From Eutypella sp. D-1 (Eukaryota > Ascomycota > Sordariomycetes > Xylariales > Diatrypaceae): a DNA stretch of 64,000 nucleotides. The position numbers and the translations under genes were made by a program. Location: assembly GCA_023313575.1 (NCBI GenBank), contig JAJTTP010000003.1, positions 2,356,001 to 2,420,000 on the forward strand, in the 5' to 3' direction. The number at the start of each line of letters is the position of its first letter. The stretch's first letter is position 1. This document shows positions 9,597 to 20,562 of this stretch, in pieces. The notes under the pieces were generated by a model. That model saw nothing but the letters and a program-made list of their open reading frames with translations. It ran no database searches and had not been told where the DNA came from.

Positions 9597-10151
9597 ATGG
9601 ATGGTAATAACAGCCCCCTCAATTCTCTCCTTCGCGCCACCCCGGCCTTGTTGTCGGCGGCGGCGGTTACGATGACGCTGTGCGAGGACGTATTCTTCCG
9701 CCCATTCGGGAAACCCCAGGCGGCATTGCGCCCGCAGGCGAACCGCCTGCTCAGTGCGCATGTGGTCGCATTCGCGTCACGCGGCATGTCTATGACGGCG
9801 ATCTTTTACTTCGGGGGCATCGGCGCTGGGGCCGCAAACCTGCGATGGCGAGGCGGAGGCGATGGCGGCCTCGTCCTCTCGTCTCCTTCATCGCCGCCAC
9901 AGGGCGATGGGCTCGCACCCATGTTTTATCTCGCTGGCACCGTCTTCAACGCGATGCACTTCGCCTTCGCCCCCCGAGATTTAGCTCACATGGACGTCAT
10001 AACCGACGAGTCGAATGTCGACGCCGGCAAGGGAAAGGACAACTGCACTGCCATGACCAACTGGGTCCGAATGAACGTTACCCGTGGCCTAGTAGCCGAT
10101 CTCCCTGCTCTTATCTGCAATCTCTTTGGGCTCGTATTGTCTCTGTCGTAA
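9597..10151 (+). CDS. Small four-helix membrane protein, DUF1772/anthrone-oxygenase-like
   Basis: Single-exon 184-aa protein. Four hydrophobic stretches can be read: about residues 14-36, 55-80, 105-125 and 163-184. The last is preceded by NWVRMNVTRGLVADLPALI, a W-x3-N-x3-R pattern like the end of DUF1772 proteins. That family includes small membrane oxygenases that oxidise anthrones in fungal polyketide pathways, as well as many of unknown role. A polar Gly/Ser/Pro loop (about 80-105) joins helices two and three. No polyketide synthase is visible nearby, so no pathway can be proposed. The fold assignment is by pattern only. The Met at 9597 is the first in frame, and the upstream 70 bp are pyrimidine-rich. 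Confidence 0.65.
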   Translation: MDGNNSPLNSLLRATPALLSAAAVTMTLCEDVFFRPFGKPQAALRPQANRLLSAHVVAFASRGMSMTAIFYFGGIGAGAANLRWRGGGDGGLVLSSPSSPPQGDGLAPMFYLAGTVFNAMHFAFAPRDLAHMDVITDESNVDAGKGKDNCTAMTNWVRMNVTRGLVADLPALICNLFGLVLSLS

Positions 10152-11043
10152 AACGCTTGGATAGGATGCGGTTGGCGCATGTGGTGAATGGGGTGGTGCG
10201 ACTGGAGCGATACGGGTACATACTTCCTAGGATGGTATAGCTTCCAGATGGTTACTTGTATCCCGGCCTAGTAGTATTCTTAACCCCTTGCAGCAGGTAA
10301 AGGGGCGATATGTAGATGCCTCTGGGATATTATTACGATTGACTGCGAATAATCGGGTTAAATACCTCGCGACCTAGTTCGGTTCCTGTATGCCGCCAAA
10401 AAAAAGTAGCAGCACCCGTGAAAGTGCTCTTGTTTCTTTCTGCCGTGCTACACTTCTTGGATTGATGTGGATTAGATATAAACGTTGTCAAGGCTGGGAT
10501 TACAAAATAGGGGGGGGGGGGGGCGGGGAATAGGGGTTGGGGTAGCCAGCACGTCTTAAGCCTAAGCGCAGTGTGGCCCCACCCCCTACCGGGATCTCAG
10601 CTACGACGGAAGAAAACTTGAGATGAACTGTCACTACCAGCTTGGAGCGAAACTGTATACCACCCGGTCAAAAGCCATGCTAGACGCGTATTCATATACT
10701 AAGGTTGGTAGTAGATACAGGATAAATCAGGTATGTATGTAAACCGACACCCGGCATTGCCAAGAAACTCCAAAACAAATGCAAGCTCGCGGACCAAGCG
10801 AAAAGCTGCAGATAGCCCAGATCACGGATACTTCTATCCGTGTACCAATTCCACACCTCGCAGCCTTCCAGAGGCCTAGGGAACTATTACCGCATGATGG
10901 GAGGACCATGCCGGCATGTCCATTCGCACCTCGTCTGGTGATAAATCCCCGTAGAAGCCTACGTCGAGAACAGAACCCTTACAGAACCAGTAACTCCCAT
11001 CCCCGAACTCCGTATACGGCGAACGTGGGCGCACGCGTGCGCA
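10152..11043. other. Intergenic region with a poly-G tract
   Basis: About 0.9 kb between two convergent genes. It holds a run of 14 G followed by CGGGG at 10510-10528, a possible G-quadruplex or simple sequence. No gene was recognised. Confidence 0.45.
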
Positions 11044-13286
11044 TCAGCAGACCCGGACACCACAGACCTCGACGCCCTTGCCCTCGACGTGGGCGCGGCG
11101 GGCGAAATAGCGTTCAGCAGCCTCAGCGACGAAGGCAGCGTCAGCGGCGCTCCAAACGTCGAGACCCATAGCAGCAACAGCCGCGCTAGGGATGCCGATG
11201 CTGTTCCTGCCGCTCGGCCTTCTCCGATCACTGTTACCACTTCCCCTAGTCCGCCTCACCCCGGGGCTGTCTTCGTTCTCGTCGTCCGCGGGTCGGAGAA
11301 GAGCTTCGCTTTCGTCAGCCTCTTGATCTGCTCCCGCGTCGTCGTCGCGGGGGGCGGCAGGTTCGGGACCCAGGTCTGAGTCCGAGTCGCTATACTCGTC
11401 GCTGCCGCCGTCGAGGGCCTCGGAAAGCGTGCCTAGTATCCCCGTCGTTAGGCGATGGAAGTAGGCGATAATGGCCAGCTCGACGCGGGCTTCCTCTTCT
11501 TCGGCCACGTCATCCTCGCGAGCGGAAATAGGTGCCCTCGCGAGCGAGCCCATCGACGTCGTCAAATCGACCGAATGCCGGTTGGTGTTGCTGCCGCTGG
11601 CACTCATGTTCATTGTGGGCGTGAAGGGCGTGACGGAAAATGACGATATATCCGTGAGAAGGGAGGCATCATGTGCCGCCTCTTCCGCCTCGTCCGACCT
11701 CCCCTGCTCGCCCGCCGATGCCCACCACATGAACCCACTGTAAGCGAGGGCTCCCCAACTGAGGGGGTCGATCAGGCGGCGCTCGTCACCCTCCGTCAGC
11801 TCCGTCGACAGCAATTGTTCGGCGTCGGTACTATCGTTATGATTCTTTCCTGTAGCGGTGCTGGCGGTAGGGTTGGAGGGGGTGGCTGACTGCTGCCTCT
11901 TTTTCTGCAACCGCACTAGGCCGGCTCTTAATGCGCGATAACGTCGTAAGTCCCGTTGTGTGGCCTTGACGGGATCTGAGCCGCGCGGGTATTCGATCGT
12001 GGGCCAGACGCGCTCTTTTGCGTCGGCGGCATGGGCCGGCGGCATCGTGATCAGCATGTCGCAAAGGTTGTCCTTGGTGGCCAAGATGCTGTCTGTCGTG
12101 CACGCTATCCAGCCCGTTGCTGGATCATCGGAACTAGAAGGGTTGGAGGTAGATAGTTTCGCGCCGGCCATTAAGAAGGGGATGTCGTGCACGCCGACGG
12201 CAAAGAGTGGGCGGAGTCGATGGGGTGGAGATCTGGGGGAGACCAGCTCGGTTGTGGAGAGAGGAATGTTAGACAGAATGGATATGTTGTAGACTACATA
12301 AGAGTGCGGGCCAGTTAGTAAAGTGGATAAACAGGGCTTTTGTAGATCAGACAATCCAGATCAGATGGGAGTAGGCGCTGACCAAAATTGCATATCTCAT
12401 GTACTGGTGCGTGACATGAAATGAGGATACGCTTGCGCAGGAGGGCGGCGCGTTGTATAGGGAAGATGAGAGGCCCAAATGTGTCCAGCAATCGCGTCAA
12501 ACTCCAAGCAGGATGGTATGGCGATAGTTTGTGACCAGGTGGTAGCAATGCAGCGCCATCCGAGACGGAGCGATTTCTGCCATGGCCCCGTGGAGTTTGT
12601 TTGGGGGAGGGCTGGAAGTTGACGGCGAGGGACTCGTTCGTGGATTGCTGCTGGGGTGGTTTAGGTCGTTGCGCGGATTCGTTGTCGTCGTCGGCAGGGT
12701 GATCGGCAGGGTGATGTTTTTCCCAATATTGCTGTAATATGTTCGTCTCCTTTGCGTTTACGGCCAATTGTCTGAACAGGTTTACGAGTTAGGAAGCGAG
12801 CGTCATATAAAGCATGACATGACATGACATGACATGACATGGTAGAGAATGGTATAGTAGATGGTTATAGCAGTCAGGATTGATCATCACGTACGATGCC
12901 AACTGTTTTAGGTCCTCAGCATGCTTCCAAGCTCTTCCTAACCGCCCATAACTCAGAGGAACGAGCACGCCAACAGCGAGCATGCGCGCATTACGCGTCT
13001 CGTCGTCGTCAGTGGGAGCGTTAACGAAGGCACTGAGCCCGGCGTAGCCGTCGTGAACAAAGTATATGAGGTCATCCGAAACGGTATGCAAGCCTGAGGG
13101 AAGCGACTTATACTCGACAACGCCGTCGAGTTCAATGCCTGGTCTATGAGCCTTCCATGATATGGTATATCCGGCTTTCACGTCGAAATCGATGAGGAAC
13201 AAGGCGGATATCGGGGGAAGGTCGGGTTGGGATGTGGAAGGCAACGAGACGTGCAGGTCGGGCTGGACTCGACGGGTGGTCGCCAT
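11044..13286 (-). CDS. DUF4484 / LCHN-type DENN-related protein
   Basis: Three exons read right to left: 13286-12895, 12771-12383 and 12293-11044. The introns are 12772-12894 (123 bp, GTACGT donor) and 12294-12382 (89 bp). Both junctions keep the frame and restore the expected text (LKQLASQLAVNAK; HEICNFVYNIS). The product is 676 aa. The N-terminus (ISALFLIDFDVKAGYTISW, then GLHTVSDDLIYFVHDG) and the middle (ILISCHAPVHEICNF) match the fungal DUF4484 family, relatives of human LCHN/DENND11 and yeast Anr2. These are DENN-related proteins thought to act in membrane traffic or Rab regulation. The C-terminal third is acidic and low in complexity. The first intron carries a CATGA microsatellite. 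It is likely a conserved cellular gene among more variable neighbours. Confidence 0.85.
12818..12841. repeat. CATGA pentanucleotide microsatellite inside an intron
   Basis: Close to five copies of a 5-bp ATGAC/CATGA unit lie in the first intron of the DUF4484 gene. They do not touch the splice sites or coding frame. Confidence 0.8.
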
Positions 13287-14104
13287 GGTTTGGTTGGATG
13301 GTTCTATTCTGTTGCTTTCGCTTTCTCTTTCTCAAACGGGGAGGCGCGTCATCGCTGTCGTCCGATTGGCAATCGAGCGAATCGGGGTGTGGTGTTGATG
13401 AAACCCGGTGTGAACGGTATGTAGTTGTTAGGACGAAAGAAGGAAAGGAAAGGAAATTAATTTTCTTTTTCGGTTAATTGAAAACAATTCATCTGTTCAT
13501 AGTTGTTCCTTCCCAGTTCTACATAGTAGAGTAGTAAGTTCAAGTTCCTTCCCAGGAGTCTCGATATTCCCGGCGTCTGGCCTGATGTCGGCAATTGGTG
13601 GGTCCAACTTGCGGGTATTGCCGTAGGGGGTTACGGGCATGGCTATGGTACTTGGAAGGCGAATGCATACTTACTACTGGAAGTAGCTCTTCGTTGCTAC
13701 TAAGTACTTAAAGAAATTCTTTGGGTTTTCGGATGTGCGATCCATTTACTCTTCAGTTTCTAAGAATTATAACAGTTATTTCAGAACTCTGTCATCCAAT
13801 CAATTCCTAACAATGCATTGTCGGAAATCATGATCAAACGCTAGCAGCAGTGGTGGTGTACTTGTATGATTGTATGTATGTATGTAGGTAGGTTTATTAG
13901 ACATGTCAAAATCATGACATCAGAGCCTCCCCAACTCGGGTTGTGCAAATTATGAGGCAATCCCAAGGTCATGGCGATGGCAGTTCTTGCTACCAATATA
14001 AAAGTTAATTACCATGGCCAGTACATATCTACGAAGACACTCACAGTTCATTACACCTTGAAAACACCGTCGTTATAGAGCGTGCATCAACCTAGATTTG
14101 AACT
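13287..14104. other. Divergent promoter region between the DUF4484 and OBAP genes
   Basis: The two genes point away from each other, so both promoters lie here. GTAT tetranucleotide repeats (about 13867-13891) and a CCAAT/TATAAAA pair (13993-14003) can be seen. No further gene was recognised. Confidence 0.5.
13993..14003 (+). promoter_or_regulatory. CCAAT box overlapping a TATA box before the OBAP gene
   Basis: CCAAT (13993-13997) runs directly into TATAAAA (13997-14003), about 100 bp before the start codon at 14105. The TATA position is plausible for a fungal core promoter. The CCAAT box is unusually close to it. Confidence 0.45.
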
Positions 14105-14936
14105 ATGGCATCATCATCCTCAACAGAGCCGAACGTCCCAGGTGGTCCGTTATCTACGGAGGACAAAGTATTAGAGACTGGTGCTTCCATACTCCAGGTA
14201 AATTAGCCTTTTCAATCTTTAACAACAGGCATATTTAACATGCTAACCGTATTACTTAGGAGTTTCAACCTGTCAAGCAGCTCTGCGCTCACTTAAATGC
14301 GTTCCACACCTACGCAGATGGGCCCGGGCGTCTCGTAGAAGCGAACCACTACTGCGCTCACCTAAGTGAAGGTTAGTACATAGTAGAGCCACTGCAATCA
14401 CCTACGCACAGATTACATGTCGCATTGACCTGACCGGACCCCTCCAACCCCCACCAGACGTCCGCCAATGCATCCTCTACGATGGTCCGGGCCCCAACGC
14501 GCGCCTGATCGGGATCGAGTACATGATCACGCGCAAGCTGTACGAGACGCTGCCACCGGAGGAGCGCAAGCTGTGGCACTCGCACGTCTTCGAGGTGAAG
14601 TCAGGGATGCTCGTGATGCCGGGCCCGACGGGGGCGGTGACCCAGCGGGCGTGGGAGGCGGCGGAGACGCGCGAGATGGAGCATGCCATCGGGCTCTACG
14701 GTAAGGTCTACCACCTGTGGCAGACGGACCGCGGCGATGCCCTGCCGCTCGGCGAGCCGAAACTCATGATGAGCTTCACACGCGACGACCAGTTCGACTT
14801 CGAGCGCATCGTCGGTGAGCGTGATCGCCGCTTCGGCACCGACTGGCGGCGCAAAAAGGAGCTACGGAAGGATATGCTGGAGCCCCAGATCCATCCCGAT
14901 GCCGATTCCTGCTGGAAGAGAAGGAATTCATTTTGA
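14105..14936 (+). CDS. Oil-body-associated protein-like (OBAP, DUF1264)
   Basis: Exons are 14105-14197, 14260-14371 and 14458-14936; the introns (62 and 86 bp) have GT-AG ends and keep the frame. The product is 227 aa, the usual OBAP length. Diagnostic text includes [87 protein letters not shown] and PKLMMSF. In plants this family associates with seed oil bodies and affects lipid storage; the fungal role is not established. The conserved HxxHxH-like and HYCxH residues suggest a metal site, which is an inference. There is no signal peptide or membrane segment. Confidence 0.9.
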
Positions 14937-15643
14937 GCAGACCAACCCTTGACGTCGAGCTGGCTTATAATGTAGTTGTGCCTGGAGTTCCCGCTTTCAT
15001 AAATGGAGCATGAAGTCTTTATCAAACCCGATCCTGGCGTTATACCCCTATCCCTTAGTGGCGGACCGGCCAACATTGTCATGGCCATACGATTCAAAGT
15101 GACATGTCCTGAGAAAACACAAAGGGTTGGTCCCGACAACGGAGTAAAAATTCAAGATGGCCACGATTTCCTTCCTTTCCTATGCCAGTCTACTTGACGT
15201 TATTATTAAGTATTTCCCATATGTAAGAGAACGGGAGTGCGGCATGGGCGATTCCGTAACCTCCCGAGTGCCGAAATGTGGGTACTGGGGATACGGGGGG
15301 CGCGTCAGCACGGTTAGTCATGTTTGAGGCGCCATCCTCATCATCATTACAGTCGCGAATCGGTTCTGTTCTGATTTGTAGTTTCTGTTGGTAGTCAGCG
15401 ATCTCCAACTATCCCTGACCGCAATGTGGATGTAAGGGAATCGGGAGCCTCTTTCCGGGGTCCTCGTTCACCATACGTCGGTGACTAACTAGCATAAGTA
15501 TAAAGAGTCAGCATCAGCGACGCGGGAATCTCACCAAATAAACGTGAATGATTTTAACTATCATACCTGCGCCATATTATATTCGTCGCATCGCAAAACT
15601 CATCGTTCTTGGAAATTCTCCACTGTCATTTCCCTGGTTTACA
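14937..15643. other. Intergenic region
   Basis: 3' flank of the OBAP gene and promoter of the MFS gene. No gene or repeat was recognised. Confidence 0.4.
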
Positions 15644-17261
15644 ATGGAATCGCCCACGCGAGCAATCTCGCTCACAGAACGGCACCCCGAATCCGGGGTC
15701 CAGCCAGGCGTCGACGCGCTCGAGTCGGAGCCGCCCCCGACTGCAGCCCACGCACTGCCGCCCGTATCGCGCAAGACGCAAGCCGCGGTACTCCTCTCTG
15801 CCTTCGTAACCATCGCCCTCACGATCGGCTACAATCAGACTTTCGGGGTGTTCCAGGCGTATTACCTGTCGGCGGAGCAAGACATGTTGGTGCCGGCGCC
15901 GGCGGAGCAGGCCTCGCCGCCGACGGCGCTTCTTGCGTTCGTCGGCACGCTTTGCTATGGGTTGACCTGGGCCGGAGGCATCCTCGTCAACCCCGTGATC
16001 ACTCGCCTAGAGCACGGAACCTGGGCCCCGGCAGCCACCAACGCCGCCACCGCGCCCTTGACACCCGGGCTCATGTGGCGCCGCAGGGCCCTGCGCCTGC
16101 TGTCGCCGCGCACCATCACCGTATCCGGCGTTCTCGTCATGTCCGCCGGGTTCGCGCTGGCTTCCTTCAGCCACACCATCTGGCAACTCCTGTTGACCCA
16201 GGGGTTCCTGGTCGGCTCCGGCATGTCGCTCCTGTACTTCCCGCTCTTGGCTCCCGCGCCCGAATATTTCACCAACCACCGCGCCACGGCCATGGGCTTC
16301 GTGAGTGACCACCCAGCTCTGTGCTCTTTGGGTATTCCTCGCCTCTCTCGTTGACATTCTAATCCGGCATCCTCTCTAGATCTTGGCAGGCGGTGGCGCC
16401 GGCGGCCTCATCTTCTCGCCCGTGATTCAGGCGCTCCTCAGCGCCGTCGGCGGGTGCTGGACGCTGCGGATCTATGCGGCCTTCAACTTGGCGGCGGGGC
16501 TGCCGATTGCATGGGCGGTACCGCGGAGCCGGTTCGCGGCGGCGTCCGGGTCCGGGACTACCACGTCGGCGGCAGAGGGCACGGCAGAGCGCCCGAACAC
16601 GCATGTGTCGCGGGCACTGGCGACGCGGGCGACATTCCTGTTCTCGGCGGTGGCCGCCTTCCTGCAGGCCGCAGGCGCGCAGCTCCCCCTATCTTTCATC
16701 CCCTCGTACACGGCGGTCCTAGGGCTCGGCGCCGCCCGCGGCGCCACCCTGCTCGCCGCCAGCAACGCCGTCAACGCCGTCTCCCGCGTGCTGACCGGCT
16801 ACGCGGGCGACCGCCTCGGGCGCCAGAACACCCTCGTGCTGACCCTGCTTCTAGCCGCCGCCAGCGTATTCGCCCTGTGGCTCTCGAGCGCCCTGTCCGG
16901 CACCACTGCTGTTGATGGCGGGTCTCCCTCTTCCTCGTCCGCCTCTCTTTGGTTCGCCTTCATCGCGCTGTACAGTGTCTCCGCCGGCGGCTATTACGCG
17001 CTCTTCCCGGCACTCATCGCGGAGGTCTTCGGGATCCGCCAGTACGCCGCCGTCAACGCGTTCATACTCTTCGTGCGGGGACTGGGGACCATGTTTGGCA
17101 GTCCCGTCGGTGGCCAGCTGCTCGGGAGCTCGGATCAGGGCACCTCTGCGTATACCAGCGTCGTGTACTGGGATGGTGCGCTCTTGATGGGTGCCACTGC
17201 GTGTTGTGTCGGGGTGCGGTGGGCTGATGGGAAGGGGAAGGGGTGGAAGTGGATTGCGTGA
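15644..17261 (+). CDS. MFS transporter, monocarboxylate-transporter-like
   Basis: Exons are 15644-16300 and 16380-17261, joined in phase 0 across a 79-bp GTGAGT...CTAG intron. The product is 512 aa. It has a polar, proline-rich N-terminal tail of about 50 residues. The core then starts at AAVLLSAFVTIALTIGYNQTFGVFQAYYL and contains about 12 hydrophobic segments. The pattern GFxxGSGMSLLYFPLL and the post-junction text ILAGGGAGGLIFSPVIQALL are typical of fungal members of the MCT family. The cytoplasmic loop before TM7 carries the usual break in hydrophobicity, and GYAGDRLGRQNTL is the second MFS loop motif. These proteins move small organic acids or related solutes across membranes; the substrate here is unknown. 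GC content is clearly higher than in the flanks. Confidence 0.9.
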
Positions 17262-17671
17262 GGCTGATTTTGGTGATAGGAATGGGCCAAATTTCCAGCC
17301 AAGCTTACGCTACTTCCTTCGGCTCAACGGAAGACACGATTCATCACAAAACACAATATGTCTTCTATCATGCATCGTCCTAACATGAATGTGGATATGA
17401 GCCAGAGAGGCTAGTGGTCATCAATGCATCGTATAGACAAGAGTTTCCAATTTAGTTTTGTGTTAAAACATTCAATCCCACAGGGTAAAAGAATCAAGCG
17501 CGTGTCTAAAGCACAGTCGTAATTGCAACATAAAACAACAAAGAGGCACAAGAAATCCACAACTCATATATGCACAACCGAAAGTCTTGGATGCCCACCA
17601 CGCTTCCAAAAGACGACACATGAAATCCGCCGTGAAGACATCAACCATGCGGATGCCCGTACACACTGTGC
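17262..17671. other. Convergent 3' flank
   Basis: Space between the ends of the MFS gene and the minus-strand zinc-finger gene. No further feature was seen. Confidence 0.4.
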
Positions 17672-18193
17672 TTAAAGGCCAAGTTTTATCATCTGCTCTG
17701 GAGTATAGTCTCCCGGAGGGAGAATTACTAAGCCGCCCTCAGGGTTTCGTTCGTATTCAAAATAGTGGCAGCGCCCAACAGCGCAGCAATAGTGGATCGA
17801 TCGAGGGTATGCTCGGTCATCCACCCCAACCTGACGGCGACTAGTCCTGTTACATCCGCATAACGGGTTGTCTTCGGCGATACCGCGCACTATTCACGCA
17901 GTCATGTAGAGTCAGCTACTTGGTCGTTTCTAAGCGTGCTGTGACAATGTGAACATCGTCCTATACCATGTGAATGCGCCGGTTTGGCAGAAGACGGAAT
18001 AGACAAGTATAGGAAATAAGAGTCACCTACTATCCCCGAAGCAAGCGAAGATTCCACAGTAACACTTATAATACGGCCGACCTCCGTTGCCTTTTCGATT
18101 ATCCCACTTAACGATGTGTCGGGCCGTTTGCCGACCACATTCTAGACAAGCCGGTGGCTCTTGTATGTCTGGGTGCAACGCTTGTTCAGCCAT
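17672..18193 (-). CDS. Small protein with two GRF-like zinc fingers
   Basis: Two exons read right to left: 18193-18031 and 17889-17672. They are joined across a 141-bp GTAGGT...ATAG intron (17890-18030) that splits an ATG codon. The product is 126 aa. The first half reads PACLECGRQTARHIVKWDN, NGGRPYYKC, YCGIFACFGD. The second reads NPLCGCNRTSRRQ, IHYCCAVGRCHYFEYE. Each half has a Cys-x1/2-Cys pair, then later cysteines and an aromatic pair, the layout of a GRF-type finger. GRF fingers bind single-stranded nucleic acid in DNA repair enzymes and topoisomerases. Stand-alone GRF-like proteins of this size are seen in fungi without known function. The pattern call is mine; no catalytic domain is attached. 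Confidence 0.65.
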
Positions 18194-19430
18194 GCTTTGA
18201 TATTTTCTTCTGGTGTGTCTGGAGCGTTTCGAAGTAAAGTGCTTTGAAGGTAAACAGAAGTTGCAGTTCTAGCCTATCTTCAGAGGCAAGTAGATATATG
18301 AGTACAAATTCGTCAAGGAATCAAATGCTACCTTGGATGTGAGGCATGCTTTAATTCGGGAATATGCTACGCCGCTGGCAAATGATATCTCCTATATCAC
18401 GAGAATCTCTGCGAGATTCCGAGTTTCGGTGCGTTGTTGGTCACTTATTGGTCAATCCGGCCACGGCATCGTACCGTTGGTCGTCTTCGCATTTTGATGT
18501 CACGTTAATGGCTCTACCCATCCAACTAAATTAATCTTATATACGACCTCCCCCCGCGTGTTTACTAGTATTTTCCATGTGTACTATGATCATCATCTGA
18601 TCTATCACATCTGCATCATGTGGCCGCGGTGCGCATTGTGGTGATATAACGACCTAGTGGTGCTGTTCGCTTAAGAATCCGACGAATTGAAGGAACGGCT
18701 ACGGAAATTTCTTCCAACCATATATCTTCATACCTGCAATGAAACTAGCATAGGTATGATCGTTAGAAAAGTCAAGGATTTGCTGCCACGACGTCTATCG
18801 ATTAATGGCAGGTAGAGTAAATATCCAAGTTAACAAATGATTAGCATGGCCCATTTGAATAGCTGAAATCAAGGGCATGAATAGATCGAGCAGCGGAAGA
18901 TGATAGCCCGACCGACAAGGTTGGATTCATTCCATTGTATCATTTAATCCTGCACTATGTATATAGCGATGGACGACAATTCACAAGTAAGTATTTCAAT
19001 GAATCTATAGCGAAATTGTCATGATGAGGAAGGGAAAGGTGAAAAACAAGTTTACCCAGCTAAAAGGGGGAATAGTGGAGCCGTTAGTGCAATAGTGGAG
19101 CTATGGGCTCTGAAAGCAGATGTCACATAGACATTATTACTCAGGCTTTGTTAGTGGTTACATGATTTCAATTTATTTTCTTCCAAATTTCGACTTACAT
19201 ACAACTACTCCAGTCCGCCGCATAAAATCAAGGCCCCTAAAATCAATGTGCTACGGATGAACGATACCAATTAGCCGTCTTCGAGTCCTACAAGTGGGGC
19301 GGCAGACCACTCCTATTCCCTGCTTGGCCTCCAACACTTCAAAAAGGGGCAGCTCATTGAAGCAACCAATCTGTATTCCAAGATCTGTAAGAAATTTGAA
19401 GAGGGACATATCTAACTATCCATTACGAAT
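18194..19430. other. Intergenic region
   Basis: 1.2 kb. It holds a perfect hairpin, GAATCTC (18403-18409) with GAGATTC (18413-18419) around TGC, and a short direct repeat AATAGTGGAGC at 19071-19081 and 19091-19101. No gene was recognised. Confidence 0.45.
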
Positions 19431-20562
19431 TTAATAATCAAACTTCTGCCCAACCAGCTCCTCCGACAGCTTCCACATCCTATCAGCCTCTGAGCTCGAT
19501 TGATTAGGGGGCAGAGCCTTGCTACTGATCTGGCAGTCATCAAAATACGCTCCATAGTTCTCGATACCAAATGAGGACCTCGGGGGTCCAAGGTTGGGAT
19601 CCAGCGCGGCCACTAGACCAGAGGCAGCTCCGGCGCCAAGCGATTTAAGCTGGAAGACACCTGAATTCTTCATCTGATTGACTGCAGACGTAAGCGTTTC
19701 GGTCCAGGTCCTCGTGAGTTCCGTTTCAATGACGCCAGGGTGCACAGCGAAACTCAGGATCCCATATTTCTCATAGAGCCTCTCGGTGGCGCCGATGGAG
19801 AAGAGCAGGTTGGCGATCTTGCTCTGGTTGTAGCCCTCGATGGGAATGTAGGACATGTTTTCCACATCCTTGTAGCCAAACATCTCCTGGGTCTGAGTGT
19901 TCGGACGTTCGGACTCCGGCAGCTCCTTGGTCTTCTTCTCGAAGTTATGATCGCTCCAGCGTATAATCGAGACCCAGGGAGAACCGGAGCTGATATTAAC
20001 CACGCGCACGGTTCCCTTGGGCTTACCATCGGCAGCCTTGATTAATTTCGGCATGAGCAGGTTCGTGAAAAGGAAGTGCCCGATGTGGTTGGTTGCGAAG
20101 TGCAGCTCGATTCCCTCGGGGCTGAGCGTGCGCTCCGAGATCCCCATTACAGCGGCGCAGTTGACAATGATATCGATGGTGGGAACATCAGACCAAGAGA
20201 GAACTTCGGCGGCTGCTGCTCGGACGGATTTCTGGCTCCCCAGGTCCATCTGCAGGGCGCGATACTCCACATTGGGATATTCAGTCTTCAACGCATCAAT
20301 GCACTCCTGAATCTTAGCGGGAGTGCGGCTCGCGAGGATGATGCGGGCGGGACCCTGGGAAGCCTGTCTCATTGTCAGTCTGTTAGAGCTAAATCGATTT
20401 TGAGAGGGTACGTACGAAGCCCTCTGCTGTAGCGTAGCCAATACCTTTGCGGTTGGCACCAGTGACGATGATAGTCTTACCCTTCACTCTATCAGGGAAT
20501 GCCTCGGCGACCGCTTTAGCTTCGGTATGCATGCCGAACTCAGGGTGGGTAGTGGCGGCCAT
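19431..20562 (-). CDS. Short-chain dehydrogenase/reductase
   Basis: Two exons, 20562-20416 and 20363-19431, across a 52-bp GTACGT...ACAG intron in phase 0. The product is 359 aa. I chose the ATG at 20562 because the frame further upstream starts only with a GTG. The cofactor motif TGANRKGIG is at residues 34-42. NCAA at 117-120 stands where NNAG is usual. NHIGHF follows the fourth strand, the serine is in VVNISSGS, and the catalytic pair is Y227-x3-K231 (YNQSK). FAVHPGVIETEL follows. The length and the insertion between serine and tyrosine fit the fungal group related to protochlorophyllide and retinol dehydrogenases. The substrate is unknown. It differs clearly from the SDR at 7325-8245, so the two are not a recent duplicate pair. 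Confidence 0.88.

Noticed and set aside
15544..16308. 254-aa frame overlapping the MFS gene
   Set aside because: Arg/Pro-rich out-of-frame shadow of the MFS exon; the real frame shows membrane helices and an intron.
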